Counted from the stretch's first letter, positions 1 through 8,665 are shown. The stretch: DNA of 64,000 nucleotides from Paenibacillus gyeongsangnamensis (GCF_027533625.1 NZ_JAQAGZ010000018.1:62001-126000), one strand, 5' to 3'. The notes: generated by a model not told the origin, from the sequence alone. A program made the numbers and translations.

Positions 1-92
1 TTTTGGAGACAAGTTGATTAAATTGCCGAATGATAGGTTAATAGTAAGCAGTCGGGCAGTACACTATCATACACCCAAAGGAGTTGAATCGT

Positions 93-350
93 ATGTCGTT
101 CTTATGGTCTTTAATCATAGGTGGTATTATCGGTTGGCTGGCTGGCATAATTATGGGAAGAGATATTCCCGGCGGTATCATCGGGAACATCATCGCAGGC
201 TTTGTCGGCGCATGGCTGGGCGGGCTGCTGCTTGGGAACTGGGGTCCGGAGACCGGCGGATTCTACTTCATACCGGCGCTCATCGGCGCAGTCTTGCTGA
301 TCTTCATCGTCAGTCTGATTCTCCGCTCGACGGGACGCCGTAACGCGTAA
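93..350 (+). CDS. GlsB/YeaQ/YmgE-family small membrane protein
   Basis: This 85-residue, very hydrophobic protein has the Gly-rich pattern of the GlsB/YeaQ/YmgE (transglycosylase-associated) family: a first helix with the motif GWLAG, a short loop, a second helix with the motif GAWLGG, and a third C-terminal helix. These proteins sit in the cytoplasmic membrane and are usually linked to general stress, but their biochemical role is unknown. I chose the ATG at 93 because AAAGGAG lies 9 nt upstream; the TTG at 84 directly abuts that site. The gene stands alone and is followed by a strong terminator. Confidence 0.85.
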   Translation: MSFLWSLIIGGIIGWLAGIIMGRDIPGGIIGNIIAGFVGAWLGGLLLGNWGPETGGFYFIPALIGAVLLIFIVSLILRSTGRRNA

Positions 351-390
351 CCCCGAAGAAACTGGGCTCATAACTTGATTCCTTCGCAAA

Positions 391-427
391 AAAAAGGATC
401 GTCAGAGGAAGCTCGACGATCCTTTTT
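391..427 (+). terminator. Intrinsic terminator after the GlsB-like gene
   Basis: A perfect 13-bp stem (391-403 with 415-427) closes an 11-nt loop. The outer A5/T5 pairs give a T-run on both strands, so it could also stop leftward transcription. Confidence 0.85.
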
Positions 428-573
428 GCATGATCGGTGGCAGGGATAACAGCCGCTGCTACGTTTGGGCTTATCGGCACGGTTCCAACTAGGGGCGCAC
501 AGATGCAAAATGCCGCATGAACGCCTATTTCTCACTCTTCCCCATACCGCTTGCCTCCACGCCGGTAGCTGTT

Positions 574-795
574 TTAATGCCGGGTAAAAATGTAAATGAT
601 CAGAGCGATAAGTCCGGCGGAAATGGCGACAATATACTGCATCGACAGACCGAGCCAGTAGGTCTTCGTTTTTTTGTCGTATTCGGGATTGCCTTCTGTA
701 TTCTTCTTGGAATATCCTATAACCATCGTCGCTCCCGCCGCGAACAGCATGATCAGCAAAAATAGCGTATAGTATACATATAAACTCATATCCAT
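574..795 (-). CDS. Small two-helix membrane protein, unknown function
   Basis: This 73-residue protein has two predicted membrane helices (about residues 6-27 and 49-70). They are joined by a charged loop rich in Lys, Asn, Thr and Tyr. An AGGAAGGGGAAG purine stretch precedes the ATG at 795; a second in-frame ATG two codons later is also possible. I do not recognise a family. The two-helix topology and good start signal suggest it is real. It sits alone between the GlsB-like gene and the MocR-type regulator. Confidence 0.6.
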   Translation of the reverse strand: MDMSLYVYYTLFLLIMLFAAGATMVIGYSKKNTEGNPEYDKKTKTYWLGLSMQYIVAISAGLIALIIYIFTRH

Positions 796-870
796 TCACT
801 TCCCCTTCCTAATTGTAAGAAGCTGTGTCAAATCAATCGTACGTCACCATTGTAGGAGGTGAGGCTCGCC

Positions 871-951
871 TTGTTAACATCCACTTCGAAGGCGGAAGGC
901 TCATCCACTCGGGCGGCAGCCCGCCCAAGCTTAAGGGAGATAGACTTATGA
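871..951 (+). CDS. Possible 26-residue leader ORF coupled to the MocR-type gene
   Basis: An almost ideal Shine-Dalgarno sequence, AGGAGGTGAG (854-863), lies 7 nt before a TTG that opens a 26-codon frame rich in Ser, Ala and Arg. The frame ends in TGA inside the ATGA that starts the next gene, a classic translational-coupling arrangement. No other start fits this ribosome site: the frame of the regulator itself has no start codon at the right distance. I see no similarity to a known leader peptide; the role is inferred only from the layout. Confidence 0.4.
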   Translation: MLTSTSKAEGSSTRAAARPSLREIDL

Positions 952-2381
952 AATGGACACCGGTCAAAGGCGCCGGCCGGGCGCCGGTCTATAAACAAAT
1001 CGCCGCGTATATCGAATCGCAAATCGCGGACGGCGCGTACCCCGAAGGCAGCGTTCTTCCTTCCGAGCGGGAGCTGGCCAAGGAGCTTGGCGTGAACCGC
1101 AGCACCGTCGTCGCGGCGTACGACGAGCTGAAATCGTACGGCCTTGTCAGCCGCGTCCGCGGCAGCGGAACGATCGTGGGCTTCCGGGACACCGAGGAGG
1201 CGCGCCCAGCGCCGTCTTGGGAGTCATTTCTCCGCGGTGGGGTGCTCGCTCCCAACAACCGGACCTTTCAGACCATCCTAACGGAAGTGCGCTCCAGTCA
1301 GGAGCATATCAATTTTGCCATGGGAGAGCTGCACCCGGAGCTCTCTCCCAAGGAATGGATCGGAAGCCTTCTCGCTTCGGGAACCTTGGGGTACGATCTG
1401 GGCTATGAGCCTACGCTGGGAAACGAGGAGCTCCGGGAAAGCATCTGCGCGCATCTCGGGCGCTTCCGCGACATCCGTTCGACGCCTTCCTCGATTCTGG
1501 TCACCTCCGGTGCCCAGCAGGCGCTCCATCTGATTGTCCAATGCTTGCTAAAACCGGGCGATGCAGTCGCCATCGAGGATCCTTCATACGCTTACTCGCT
1601 GCCGTTGTTTCATTCCTCCGGGCTGCGAACGATCCTGCTTCCCTCCGGTCCCTCCGGCGTGGATCCGGAGGAGGTCGCCCAAGCCTATTTGCGGTACGGT
1701 ATTAAGATGGTCTTTCTGAATCCGAATTATCAGAATCCGACGGGCTCCCTGATGAACGTCGACAACCGCCGCAGCCTGCTCGATTTGTCGAGCCGGTACG
1801 GCTTCGCCATTGTCGAAGACGACCCCTACAGCCTGATCGGCTTTGGCGACAAGCCTGCCGTCACGTTAAAGTCGATGGATGCGGCGGGGTCCGTGCTGTA
1901 CATCAGCTCGCTGTCCAAGATCGTCGCTTCGGGCCTACGAATCGGTTGGATCTCCGGGCCCCGCGCGATTGTCGAACGGCTGGCCGATGCGAAGCAGCAG
2001 CTTGATTTTGGCCAATCGACTTTGCCGCAGCAGCTGGCTGCCCGGATTCTATCCTCTGACGCGCTGCAAGATCACCTGGACCGGCTGCGCATCTCCCTGC
2101 AGTTCCGCCGGGATGTGCTGGCGGATGCGCTGCGCGGACAGTTCAAGGACCGGGTGGAGCTTCGGCTGCCGGAAGGCGGAATTCATCTGTGGTGCGGACT
2201 GGAGGAGGAGAAAAACAGCCAGCGTCTTTTTGTCGAATCGCTGCGCCGCGGCGTTATTTACACCCCCGGCAGCCTGCTCGGGACAAGCCACCGGCATGTG
2301 CGGCTTACGTTCAGCCGTCCCGATCTCCACAGCATAGAAGAAGGCGTAAGACGGTTCTATGAGGCGTACATGGCCACGTAA
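948..2381 (+). CDS. MocR/PdxR-type regulator (GntR wHTH fused to aminotransferase fold)
   Basis: This 477-residue protein joins an N-terminal GntR winged helix (about 10-78, with the motif LPSERELAKELGVNRSTV) to a class I aminotransferase-like domain (about 120-470). The PLP-binding lysine is in SLSKIVASGLRIGW (Lys324), and NPNYQNPTG matches the fold-type I core. Such proteins bind DNA as dimers and use PLP or an amino-compound aldimine as effector; targets include vitamin B6, GABA and taurine genes. None of those targets is adjacent, so the regulon is unknown. The ATG at 948 (AAGGGAGAT upstream) removes a poorly supported 41-residue extension. It overlaps the stop of a possible leader ORF. 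Confidence 0.88.
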   Translation: MKWTPVKGAGRAPVYKQIAAYIESQIADGAYPEGSVLPSERELAKELGVNRSTVVAAYDELKSYGLVSRVRGSGTIVGFRDTEEARPAPSWESFLRGGVLAPNNRTFQTILTEVRSSQEHINFAMGELHPELSPKEWIGSLLASGTLGYDLGYEPTLGNEELRESICAHLGRFRDIRSTPSSILVTSGAQQALHLIVQCLLKPGDAVAIEDPSYAYSLPLFHSSGLRTILLPSGPSGVDPEEVAQAYLRYGIKMVFLNPNYQNPTGSLMNVDNRRSLLDLSSRYGFAIVEDDPYSLIGFGDKPAVTLKSMDAAGSVLYISSLSKIVASGLRIGWISGPRAIVERLADAKQQLDFGQSTLPQQLAARILSSDALQDHLDRLRISLQFRRDVLADALRGQFKDRVELRLPEGGIHLWCGLEEEKNSQRLFVESLRRGVIYTPGSLLGTSHRHVRLTFSRPDLHSIEEGVRRFYEAYMAT

Positions 2382-2392
2382 CCCCGCCGGCT

Positions 2393-3601
2393 CTATTGCC
2401 CGGCTGCCGTAGTCCCTGCGGTCCCGCCCGAGGACGGCTTGCCGGACCAATAAGCGAGGCCCATGGCTGCCAGCATCAGGAGTCCCGTCACCCAGAAGAC
2501 GCTGTGGACGGAGAAGACGCCGCTGATCGCGCCCCCGACGAGCGGCCCCAGCATGCCGCCGAGCTGGTTCGCCGTCTGGTTGAGTCCGAAGGCCCGCCCC
2601 CGGAAATCGCTTGCGGTGGAACGGACGACAAGCCCGTTCAGCGCCGGGAATACCGCGCAGAAGAAAGCGCCGTAAACAAACCGGACGATGGAGAAGCCCC
2701 AAATGCTGTGGAACGGAATTTGCGCCAGATTGCCCAGACCGCCGACCAGCAGCCCGATAAGCAGCACCTTGTGGAAGCCGATGCGGTCCGCGAGCTTGCC
2801 CCACCGGGGCGCGAACAAAATCGCAGAGATGCCGACAAGCGAGAACACGACCCCGGCAAGCAGGGACGCATCCTTGACGGAGCCGCCGAGCTGGACGATA
2901 TAGAGCGGCAGAACCGGCTCGATGGTCATCACGGAGAACTGCGTGAGCAGCGAGAGGCACAAGATCATCCGGAAAGGCCCGTTCGCCGCCGCGTCCTTCC
3001 ATGAGCCGAAGATGGACGGGCGTTCCTTGGCCGGCACGAATTTTTCTTCCTTCACCCACAGCAGCACCAGCAGCGTTGAGAACAGCACGAATACTCCCGC
3101 ACTTGCAAAAGCTACCCGATTGTCGAACACGTTTGCAATAACACCGCCGAGCAGCGGCCCCACAATGCTTCCCGTCGCCGTCGAGGTCGACATCATGGAC
3201 AGGGCGTAGCCCACCTTCTGCTCCGGCGTATTCGTGCCTACGAGGGCGATCGAGCCTGGGATGAAGCCGGACAGCAGTCCCTGGAGCAGCCGAAGCGCCA
3301 GCAGCTCGTACGGATTGGTGACGAGCGACGTCAGCAGGTAAATGACCACGAGTACGAAGCCGGCCCGAACGATCATCGGCTTCCGGCCGTACTTGTCCCC
3401 CATGGCTCCCCAGAACGGCGAAGAGATCGCCCCCGCCAGAAAGGCTGAGCTGAACAAAAGTCCGGACCACAGCTCGGTATGCGTTGTTACGCCGATATGG
3501 ATAAGAAACAGCGGCAAGAAAGGCACCACCATCGAGAAGCTGGCTGAGGTGACGAAGCATCCGACCCATAACAGCCATAAATTGCGTTTCCACGTTTCCA
3601 T
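2393..3601 (-). CDS. MFS multidrug-type exporter (12-helix)
   Basis: This 402-residue protein has about twelve membrane helices. The loop after helix 2 has GAMGDKYGRKP, the MFS signature A motif, and helix 5 has GSIVGPLLGG, the antiporter motif C of drug:H+ exporters. It most resembles MdtG/TetA-like drug exporters; the substrate cannot be told from sequence. I chose the ATG at 3601 with AGGGGAG 11 nt upstream; a GTG four codons earlier overlaps that site and is unlikely. It is convergent with the MocR-type gene, 11 bp apart, with no obvious terminator between. Confidence 0.85.
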   Translation of the reverse strand: METWKRNLWLLWVGCFVTSASFSMVVPFLPLFLIHIGVTTHTELWSGLLFSSAFLAGAISSPFWGAMGDKYGRKPMIVRAGFVLVVIYLLTSLVTNPYELLALRLLQGLLSGFIPGSIALVGTNTPEQKVGYALSMMSTSTATGSIVGPLLGGVIANVFDNRVAFASAGVFVLFSTLLVLLWVKEEKFVPAKERPSIFGSWKDAAANGPFRMILCLSLLTQFSVMTIEPVLPLYIVQLGGSVKDASLLAGVVFSLVGISAILFAPRWGKLADRIGFHKVLLIGLLVGGLGNLAQIPFHSIWGFSIVRFVYGAFFCAVFPALNGLVVRSTASDFRGRAFGLNQTANQLGGMLGPLVGGAISGVFSVHSVFWVTGLLMLAAMGLAYWSGKPSSGGTAGTTAAGQ

Positions 3602-3856
3602 CCGTTGTTCCACTCCCCTACGGTATCCTGCCTAATTCGCAGAAGCGCCGAATACGGCTTACCGTTTCCTAAATGCGCATTTCCTTGCACACGTTTTCAC
3701 TTTACATTTAACGTAATGGTAGCACTGACGTACGGTTCTGTAAACCTGTAAAACGACCCGTTCCGTCCTCGCCTCTTCCCGTCCTCCCGCTTCCCGTGTA
3801 TAGTTAGGAAGAATGCTCGTCCAGTATCATTTATTTATCCGGGAGGTACCTGCACC

Positions 3857-4414
3857 ATGTCCGTCTTAGAAAGCTTACAAAAGCGCCGAGCCGTCCGAAA
3901 TTACTTGCCCCGGGAGGTAGAAACCGAGAAGATCAAAGCCCTGCTCGAAGCCGCCGTCCTGGCGCCGAACGACCGGCTTCGGGAGCCCTGGCATTTCTAT
4001 GTCGTTCGAGGCGAAGCGAAGAAACGATACGAAGATTTGGCGAAGCAATACCTTGAAGAGCGCTTCCCTACAAAGCCCCATCTCGTTGCCGAATCGATTA
4101 AGGTGCTCGAAAATACGCCGCTCGCGATCGTAGTAACGTCCGACCTCGTACCGGGCGATGCGGAGGCTTCGGAGGATAACGAGTATGCCACCGCTTGCGC
4201 TATCCATTCGATGTGGCTGGCCGCTTCCGATCTCGGGCTCGGCCTGGTCTGGCGGACAAGGGGAGTCGGCCTTGCCCGTGACCCGCGCATGTTCGAGTTC
4301 ATCGGCTCTCCCGAGAACCGAAGAATCATCGGCACCTTATTCGTAGGCTATCCGGCCGCCGAAACTCCGGTCACCCCGCGCACTTCAGCTTCCGAGAAGA
4401 CAACCTGGCTCTAG
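3857..4414 (+). CDS. Nitroreductase-family FMN oxidoreductase
   Basis: This 185-residue protein is of the short nitroreductase type. The N-terminal RRAVRNYLP matches the FMN-phosphate-binding arginine motif, AAVLAPNDRLREPWHF matches the flavin-contacting helix, and the C-terminal part has the usual GTLFVGYPA strand. Members are homodimers that reduce nitro-compounds, quinones or flavins with NAD(P)H; the physiological substrate is unknown. A GGGAGGT site precedes the ATG. It is divergent from the MFS gene across a 255-bp gap that should carry both promoters. Confidence 0.85.
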   Translation: MSVLESLQKRRAVRNYLPREVETEKIKALLEAAVLAPNDRLREPWHFYVVRGEAKKRYEDLAKQYLEERFPTKPHLVAESIKVLENTPLAIVVTSDLVPGDAEASEDNEYATACAIHSMWLAASDLGLGLVWRTRGVGLARDPRMFEFIGSPENRRIIGTLFVGYPAAETPVTPRTSASEKTTWL

Positions 4415-4444
4415 ATTCCAGGATTCTGTAACGTTCAAAAAAAG

Positions 4445-4471
4445 GGACCCGCGGCAACGGGCCGCGAGTCC
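4445..4471 (+). terminator. Weak hairpin after the nitroreductase gene
   Basis: A GC-rich stem (GGAC and CGCGG arms, one mismatch) sits 30 bp past the stop codon but lacks a convincing T-run, so terminator function is doubtful. Confidence 0.35.
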
Positions 4472-4767
4472 AAAGGTTTTATATTAAAAAGGGGGTCAAG
4501 GATTAGTATAGGCTAATTTCGTTAAAGTCAGATGAAAAACAGATTTCATTTCTGTTACAAATTGTACGAACCTTGTCGAATCCATTCCTAAACCGCTCTT
4601 ATACCGTTCCGTGTTCCGTTTTGCACCGGCTGTCCTTTTTCAGAGGGGCAGGCCGGTTTTTGATGTTTCCGGCTACCGATCGTTTTGGTTCATGCTTTTT
4701 ACTTTCCGGATTAGAAGGAATACCAAGTGCCGGGTGTGATCGAGATGTATCGATTGGAGCAGGTACA

Positions 4768-5222
4768 TTGGAGGATCGGACGCAGGAAGCGCAGGCCAAC
4801 TATACATATGATTTCGCCGTCGAAGCGGATGAAAAGGCATTGGCTTGTCTCCGGGAGCTGCTGGATGCCCACAAGGGGGATGAGCAGAAGTCCTTCGTCC
4901 GGACAACGATTCAATATAATTCCGCGGATCACGATGAAGCCATGGATGCATACAATGACGGAATGCTGAAGCTATACTCTTATATCTACGAGCTAAGTGT
5001 GCCAGAAACCCGCAGTTAAATGGATGATTCTGAGCAATCTGCGTCATCCGGATTATAATCATCCCGGCTATCAACGAAGTTAATGCTTCATCGTTAAAAT
5101 CAGTAATGAGATTAATTGTTAATAGGCAGTAGGGAACATCCATATTGAAGTCGGCAATTTCCGGGGTCACATACGCGAAGAGGAGATTGGCATTTTGTTG
5201 GCACGAGTGATCGCTAGTGACT
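4768..5222 (+). pseudogene. Gene-poor stretch with three short protein-like remnants
   Basis: Three short stretches read like real protein but lie in different frames. The first runs from a possible TTG start at 4768 (GGAGCAGG upstream) to a stop at 5019: 83 residues, acidic, with ACLRELLDAHKGDEQKSF in the middle. The second, around 5020-5083, encodes a piece with NLRHPDYNHPGYQRS. The third, about 5126-5222, ends in REEEIGILLARVIASD with no start codon. I recognise none of them. Best explanation: one or more decayed genes; the first piece could still be an intact small gene. Confidence 0.35.
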
Positions 5223-5269
5223 AGAGGCGCGCTCCCTCGGGGCTCTGCCTTTGCCGCGCGGGGTTGTTG

Positions 5270-5474
5270 TGAGCCTGGGTTCAGTAGTAGTGAGCTTAGG
5301 TTCATTATAGGTTCTTATATAAGCGTTCGGATGCGTGTAATGAACTCCGGTTCTCTACAAATGAACCAGTGATCGCTATAAGTGCCCTGACGTTCATTAC
5401 GGGGCTTTACATCGGCTGCGGCACGGTTATAGTGACCCTAGGTTCCTTAGTAGTGAATTTAGGTTTATTACAAA
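5270..5474. repeat. Degenerate 21-nt tandem array in the intergenic region
   Basis: Units begin at 5270, 5291, 5320, 5341, 5362, 5383, 5412, 5433 and 5454, each 21 nt. Two 8-nt offsets (5312-5319 and 5404-5411) separate blocks of two, four and three units. The consensus is roughly TGAACCTAGGTTCATTA, itself partly palindromic (GAACC/GGTTC). Stop codons in all frames make it non-coding. Twenty-one nt is two DNA helical turns, which would put protein sites on one face; function unknown. Confidence 0.6.
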
Positions 5475-5677
5475 TTGCCATCCACGGAACGGGTTGCTCG
5501 TGGCCTAGCCCCTACCCCACCTGCGTATAAGAATAGAGCCGCCCCGCAAAGATCATGGGACATGGCCTCTTTTTTTATAGGAAAAACCGGAGTGCATCTA
5601 CATATATTTGTACTGTTTATATGCTCATATACCGGTGAAGCTTGTTTTCACACCGATATGAAGAGGAGAGGTACAAT

Positions 5678-6994
5678 ATGGCATATCCGTTTTATGATCA
5701 TTCTCAGAGAGGCCTGTTTCCCGGCATTCCAGGGGGGATCCCCGGCGGAATGCCCGGCGGAATGCCCGGCGGAATGCCCGGCGGAATGCCCGGCGGAATG
5801 CCCGGCGAAATGCCCGGCGGAATGCCTGGCGGAATGCCTGGCGGAATGCCTGGCGGAATGCCCGGCGGAATGCCCGGCGGAATGCCCGGCGGAATGCCCG
5901 GCGGAATGCCCGGCGGAATGCCCGGCGGAATGCCTGGCGGATTGCCTGGCGGAATGCCTGGCGGAATGCCCGGCGGAATGCCCGGCGGAATGCCCGGCGG
6001 AATGCCTGGCGGAATGCCTGGCGGAATGCCTGGCGGAATGCCTGGCGGAATGCCTGGCGGAATGCCTGGCGGAATGCCTGGCGGAATGCCCGGCGGAATG
6101 CCTGGCGGAATGCCTGGCGGAATGCCTGGCGGAATGCCTGGCGGAATGCCCGGCGGAATGCCTGGCGGAATGCCTGGCGGAATGCCTGGCGGAATGCCCG
6201 GCGGAATGCCTGGCGGAATGCCCGGCGGAATGCCTGGCGGAATGCCCGGCGGAATGCCTGGCGGAATGCCTGGCGGAATGCCCGGCGGAATGCCTGGCGG
6301 AATGCCTGGCGGAATGCCTGGCGGAATGCCTGGCGGAATGCCTGGCGGAATGCCTGGCGGAATGCCTGGCGGAATGCCTGGCTTTCCAGGAGGGTTCCCC
6401 GGTGAAACAGGCGGGATGCCAGGCACTTCAGGAGGGTTCCCAGGCGGACCAGGCATGCCTCCAGGGGGGACCGGCGGGTCCGGCAGGCCTCCTGAAGGGC
6501 CCGGGAGCTTCCCCGATGGGACCAGCGAGTCTCCTGAAGGACCAAGGGCCTTCCCCGGTGGACCCGGCGGTTTCCCCGGTGGACCTGGCGGCTTCCCGGG
6601 CGGACCCGGCGGTTTCCCAGGCGGACCCGGCGGTTTCCCAGGCGGACCCGGCGGTTTCCCAGGCGGACCCGGCGGTTTCCCCGGCGGACCCGGCGGGCCC
6701 CCAGGAGGCCCAGGCGGGCCGGGAGGAGCGGCAGGCGCCCCATCATCCCCGCCCCCGTCCTTCACGCCTGCGAAGACGCCCCAGCTGAAAGCGGTCGATC
6801 CTGGCAGCATCCGGGGATGCTTGTTCCGTTACGTTTATATTTGGCAGACGAACGGCGAAGCATACTGGATGTATCTCACCCATGTGGGGCGAACCTCGAT
6901 TGCCGGCTTCCGTTGGTATGGTACCGGTCCGTTCGGTTTCTGGATTTATTTCGGGCTCGACCTCCGGCGCATCGATTCGTTCGTCTGCTACTAA
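5678..6994 (+). CDS. Glycine-rich repeat protein with (G-G-M-P)n and GGFPGGP repeats
   Basis: This 438-residue protein has four parts: a short aromatic N-terminus, 53 tetrapeptides of the form GGMP (about residues 24-235), a Pro/Gly region with repeated PGGPGGF units, and a non-repetitive C-terminal module of about 65 residues. The module is rich in aromatics and has the motifs YVYIWQTNGEAYWMY and GFRWYG. The repeat period is four residues, so it is not a true G-X-Y collagen helix, although databases may call it collagen-like. Surface or spore-coat use is plausible for Bacillales proteins of this kind, but there is no signal peptide. AAGAGGAGAGG precedes the ATG. Confidence 0.7.
   Translation: MAYPFYDHSQRGLFPGIPGGIPGGMPGGMPGGMPGGMPGGMPGEMPGGMPGGMPGGMPGGMPGGMPGGMPGGMPGGMPGGMPGGMPGGLPGGMPGGMPGGMPGGMPGGMPGGMPGGMPGGMPGGMPGGMPGGMPGGMPGGMPGGMPGGMPGGMPGGMPGGMPGGMPGGMPGGMPGGMPGGMPGGMPGGMPGGMPGGMPGGMPGGMPGGMPGGMPGGMPGGMPGGMPGGMPGGMPGFPGGFPGETGGMPGTSGGFPGGPGMPPGGTGGSGRPPEGPGSFPDGTSESPEGPRAFPGGPGGFPGGPGGFPGGPGGFPGGPGGFPGGPGGFPGGPGGFPGGPGGPPGGPGGPGGAAGAPSSPPPSFTPAKTPQLKAVDPGSIRGCLFRYVYIWQTNGEAYWMYLTHVGRTSIAGFRWYGTGPFGFWIYFGLDLRRIDSFVCY
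5747..6382 (+). repeat. 12-bp minisatellite, 53 copies, coding
   Basis: Exactly 53 uninterrupted copies of GGAATGCCYGGC. Only two amino-acid-changing variants occur (one Gly to Glu, one Met to Leu). The proline codon is CCC in mostly the 5' copies and CCT in mostly the 3' copies; a five-copy pattern (T T C T T) occurs twice in a row at 6061-6180, showing a 60-bp secondary duplication. Confidence 0.95.
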
Positions 6995-7003
6995 GCAAAA
7001 GAA

Positions 7004-7040
7004 GAAAGCTCCGGATGCGGCAATCCGGAGCTTTCTTTCT
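7004..7040 (+). terminator. Terminator after the repeat-protein gene, likely bidirectional
   Basis: Perfect 13-bp stem (7004-7016 with 7023-7035), 6-nt loop, then TTTCT on the + strand. It also lies just past the end of the leftward exporter gene. Confidence 0.85.
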
Positions 7041-7051
7041 ATCTTTTGCGG

Positions 7052-8440
7052 CTATGCTCTTCCGACACGGGAATAGCTTTTGAAATAAAGGGCCCCCGCC
7101 AGCAGCACCGTCACAACGCAAAGCAGCAGCAAGTTGCTGTACATCCAGGCTGAAGCGTCGCTCACCCAGGGATTCACCTTGAAGCTGAACAGCTTCTGAT
7201 CGAGCACGCGAGCTACAATGGCGGTTCCGACGGCCCCGGAGATGAAGCCGACCAGGTTGAACAAGCCCATGCCTACGCCGGTCTCGTGAAGCTCCAGCGT
7301 CTGCGATACACTGTTCGCAATCGCCGTCTGAACGAACGAGAACCCGATATACGTAAGCACCATCGCGGCAGCGATCATCCAAGAAGAGAATCCGATCCAT
7401 GTCGAGACAAGCAGCAGGCTGATGACGAGCAGGCCAATGCCCAGCAGCACGACGAAGCGATTCCCCCGGCGGTCCGCCAGATTCCCTCCGATCGGACCGA
7501 ACAGGACGGCACTGATGGCGCCGGGAAATAGCACCCAACCGATGCTCTTGGTATCCAGCCCCATCACCCCGCTCAGCATGAGCGGAACGACGAACATGAT
7601 ACCCATAACGGTGCAGAACAGGATGAAGCCGACGATCAGACCGCTGCGGAACAGGCGGTTGCCGAACAGCGACGGCTCGATGAACGGCTGCTCCGTTCTG
7701 CGGATGTGCACGACGAACCAAGCGATCAAAGCGGCGCCCGTAACGAGGAAATACCACCTGGGTTCCGTGAAGAACAGGATCAAGCCCGCGGTGCCGAGCC
7801 CGATGAGGAATGCGCCGGGCACGTCGACTTTTCCTTGTCGCATGCCTTCCTCTGGCAGGACGCGGCGGAAGAACGGGATCGAGATCAGCGTAAACAGCGG
7901 AATAAGGAACAGGTACGTCCAATGATACGTTGCCGAGATGAAGCCGCCCACGACCGGTCCCACGCCAACGGCAAAGGCTACAGTTGAGTTCAAAATGCCG
8001 AACACTTTGCCACGGTCCTCCACGGAGAAGTAGCGCGCGATGACGACCATGATCAAGGCCGGAATCGCCGAAGCGCCGGCCCCTTGAACGGCGCGGCATA
8101 CGATGACGAGCGGGTACGAAGCTTGGCAAAGGAAGCCGAGAATCGAACCGGCATTGTAAATGACAATTCCGATCACAATGAGCCGCTTCAAGCTGTAAAT
8201 GTCCGACAGCTTCCCGTAAATGACGGACCCGATCCCGAAGAAAATAATAAAAGTCGTCAGCACCCAGCTCACGCCCGAAGGCGATAAACCATACTGTGCG
8301 GCAATGCCAGGCGTCGATACGTTAAATACGGTCTCGTTAAGCACACCGAAAAAAATCAGAAACATAATCCATGGCGCCGTCTTCCGGACATCCAGGGATG
8401 CGGCAGCAGGCGCCGCGGCTCCTGTTGAAGCGTCAAGCAT
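7052..8440 (-). CDS. Tet(L)/Tet(K)-like 14-helix MFS exporter
   Basis: This 462-residue protein has about fourteen membrane helices, the DHA2 topology. Several stretches closely follow Tet(L)/Tet(K): FFGVLNETVFNVSTPGIA in helix 1, YGKLSDIYSLKRL after helix 2, GAGASAIPALIMVVIARY, and the C-terminal YSNLLLL segment. GVGPVVGGFI is the antiporter motif C. Tet(L) exchanges tetracycline-metal or Na+/K+ for protons. Chromosomal relatives often have other substrates, so drug resistance cannot be claimed. AAGGGAG precedes the ATG at 8440. The gene stands alone. Confidence 0.85.
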   Translation of the reverse strand: MLDASTGAAAPAAASLDVRKTAPWIMFLIFFGVLNETVFNVSTPGIAAQYGLSPSGVSWVLTTFIIFFGIGSVIYGKLSDIYSLKRLIVIGIVIYNAGSILGFLCQASYPLVIVCRAVQGAGASAIPALIMVVIARYFSVEDRGKVFGILNSTVAFAVGVGPVVGGFISATYHWTYLFLIPLFTLISIPFFRRVLPEEGMRQGKVDVPGAFLIGLGTAGLILFFTEPRWYFLVTGAALIAWFVVHIRRTEQPFIEPSLFGNRLFRSGLIVGFILFCTVMGIMFVVPLMLSGVMGLDTKSIGWVLFPGAISAVLFGPIGGNLADRRGNRFVVLLGIGLLVISLLLVSTWIGFSSWMIAAAMVLTYIGFSFVQTAIANSVSQTLELHETGVGMGLFNLVGFISGAVGTAIVARVLDQKLFSFKVNPWVSDASAWMYSNLLLLCVVTVLLAGALYFKSYSRVGRA

Positions 8441-8610
8441 AGTTCAAGCTCCCTTCTCACTTCTCCGAATTTCTTTTTCTCGCTAAGCTGTACCATCGTA
8501 CCACACGAGAGTGCTCCCGGCAGGGGAAAGCATCCTTATAACCATTCCCTCCCAACGTCCATTAGACTACCACGAAACCCCGACAGCTATTGTCATAGTC
8601 AATATACAGA

Positions 8611-8645
8611 AAAAAACAGCCCTTTCCTGATGCGGAAAAGGACTG
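8611..8645 (-). terminator. Terminator of the heparinase-like gene
   Basis: On the minus strand a stem of about 11 bp (CAGTCCTTTTCC with GGAAAGGGCTG) is followed by seven T. Confidence 0.85.
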
Positions 8646-8665
8646 CCGTATAATTCGGTCCGGGC

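Noticed and set aside
2049..3593. 514-residue ORF on the minus strand spanning the MFS and MocR-type genes
   Set aside because: It is a shadow frame with Arg/Gly-rich low-quality protein; both real genes have clear family motifs.
4573..4767. N-terminal part of a 148-residue ORF
   Set aside because: Composition is not protein-like and there is no ribosome site; only the part after 4768 looks coding.
5747..6382. Possible CRISPR array
   Set aside because: Contiguous 12-bp units with no spacers, inside a coding frame.
5625..6810. Long ORFs of 370-440 residues in other frames across the repeat gene
   Set aside because: They arise because a 12-bp repeat without stops is open in several frames; only the + frame from 5678 has a ribosome site and a non-repetitive C-terminal domain.
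7052..8440. Acquired tetracycline-resistance gene
   Set aside because: Similarity to Tet(L/K) is clear, but GC content and codon use match the neighbours and no mobile element flanks it.
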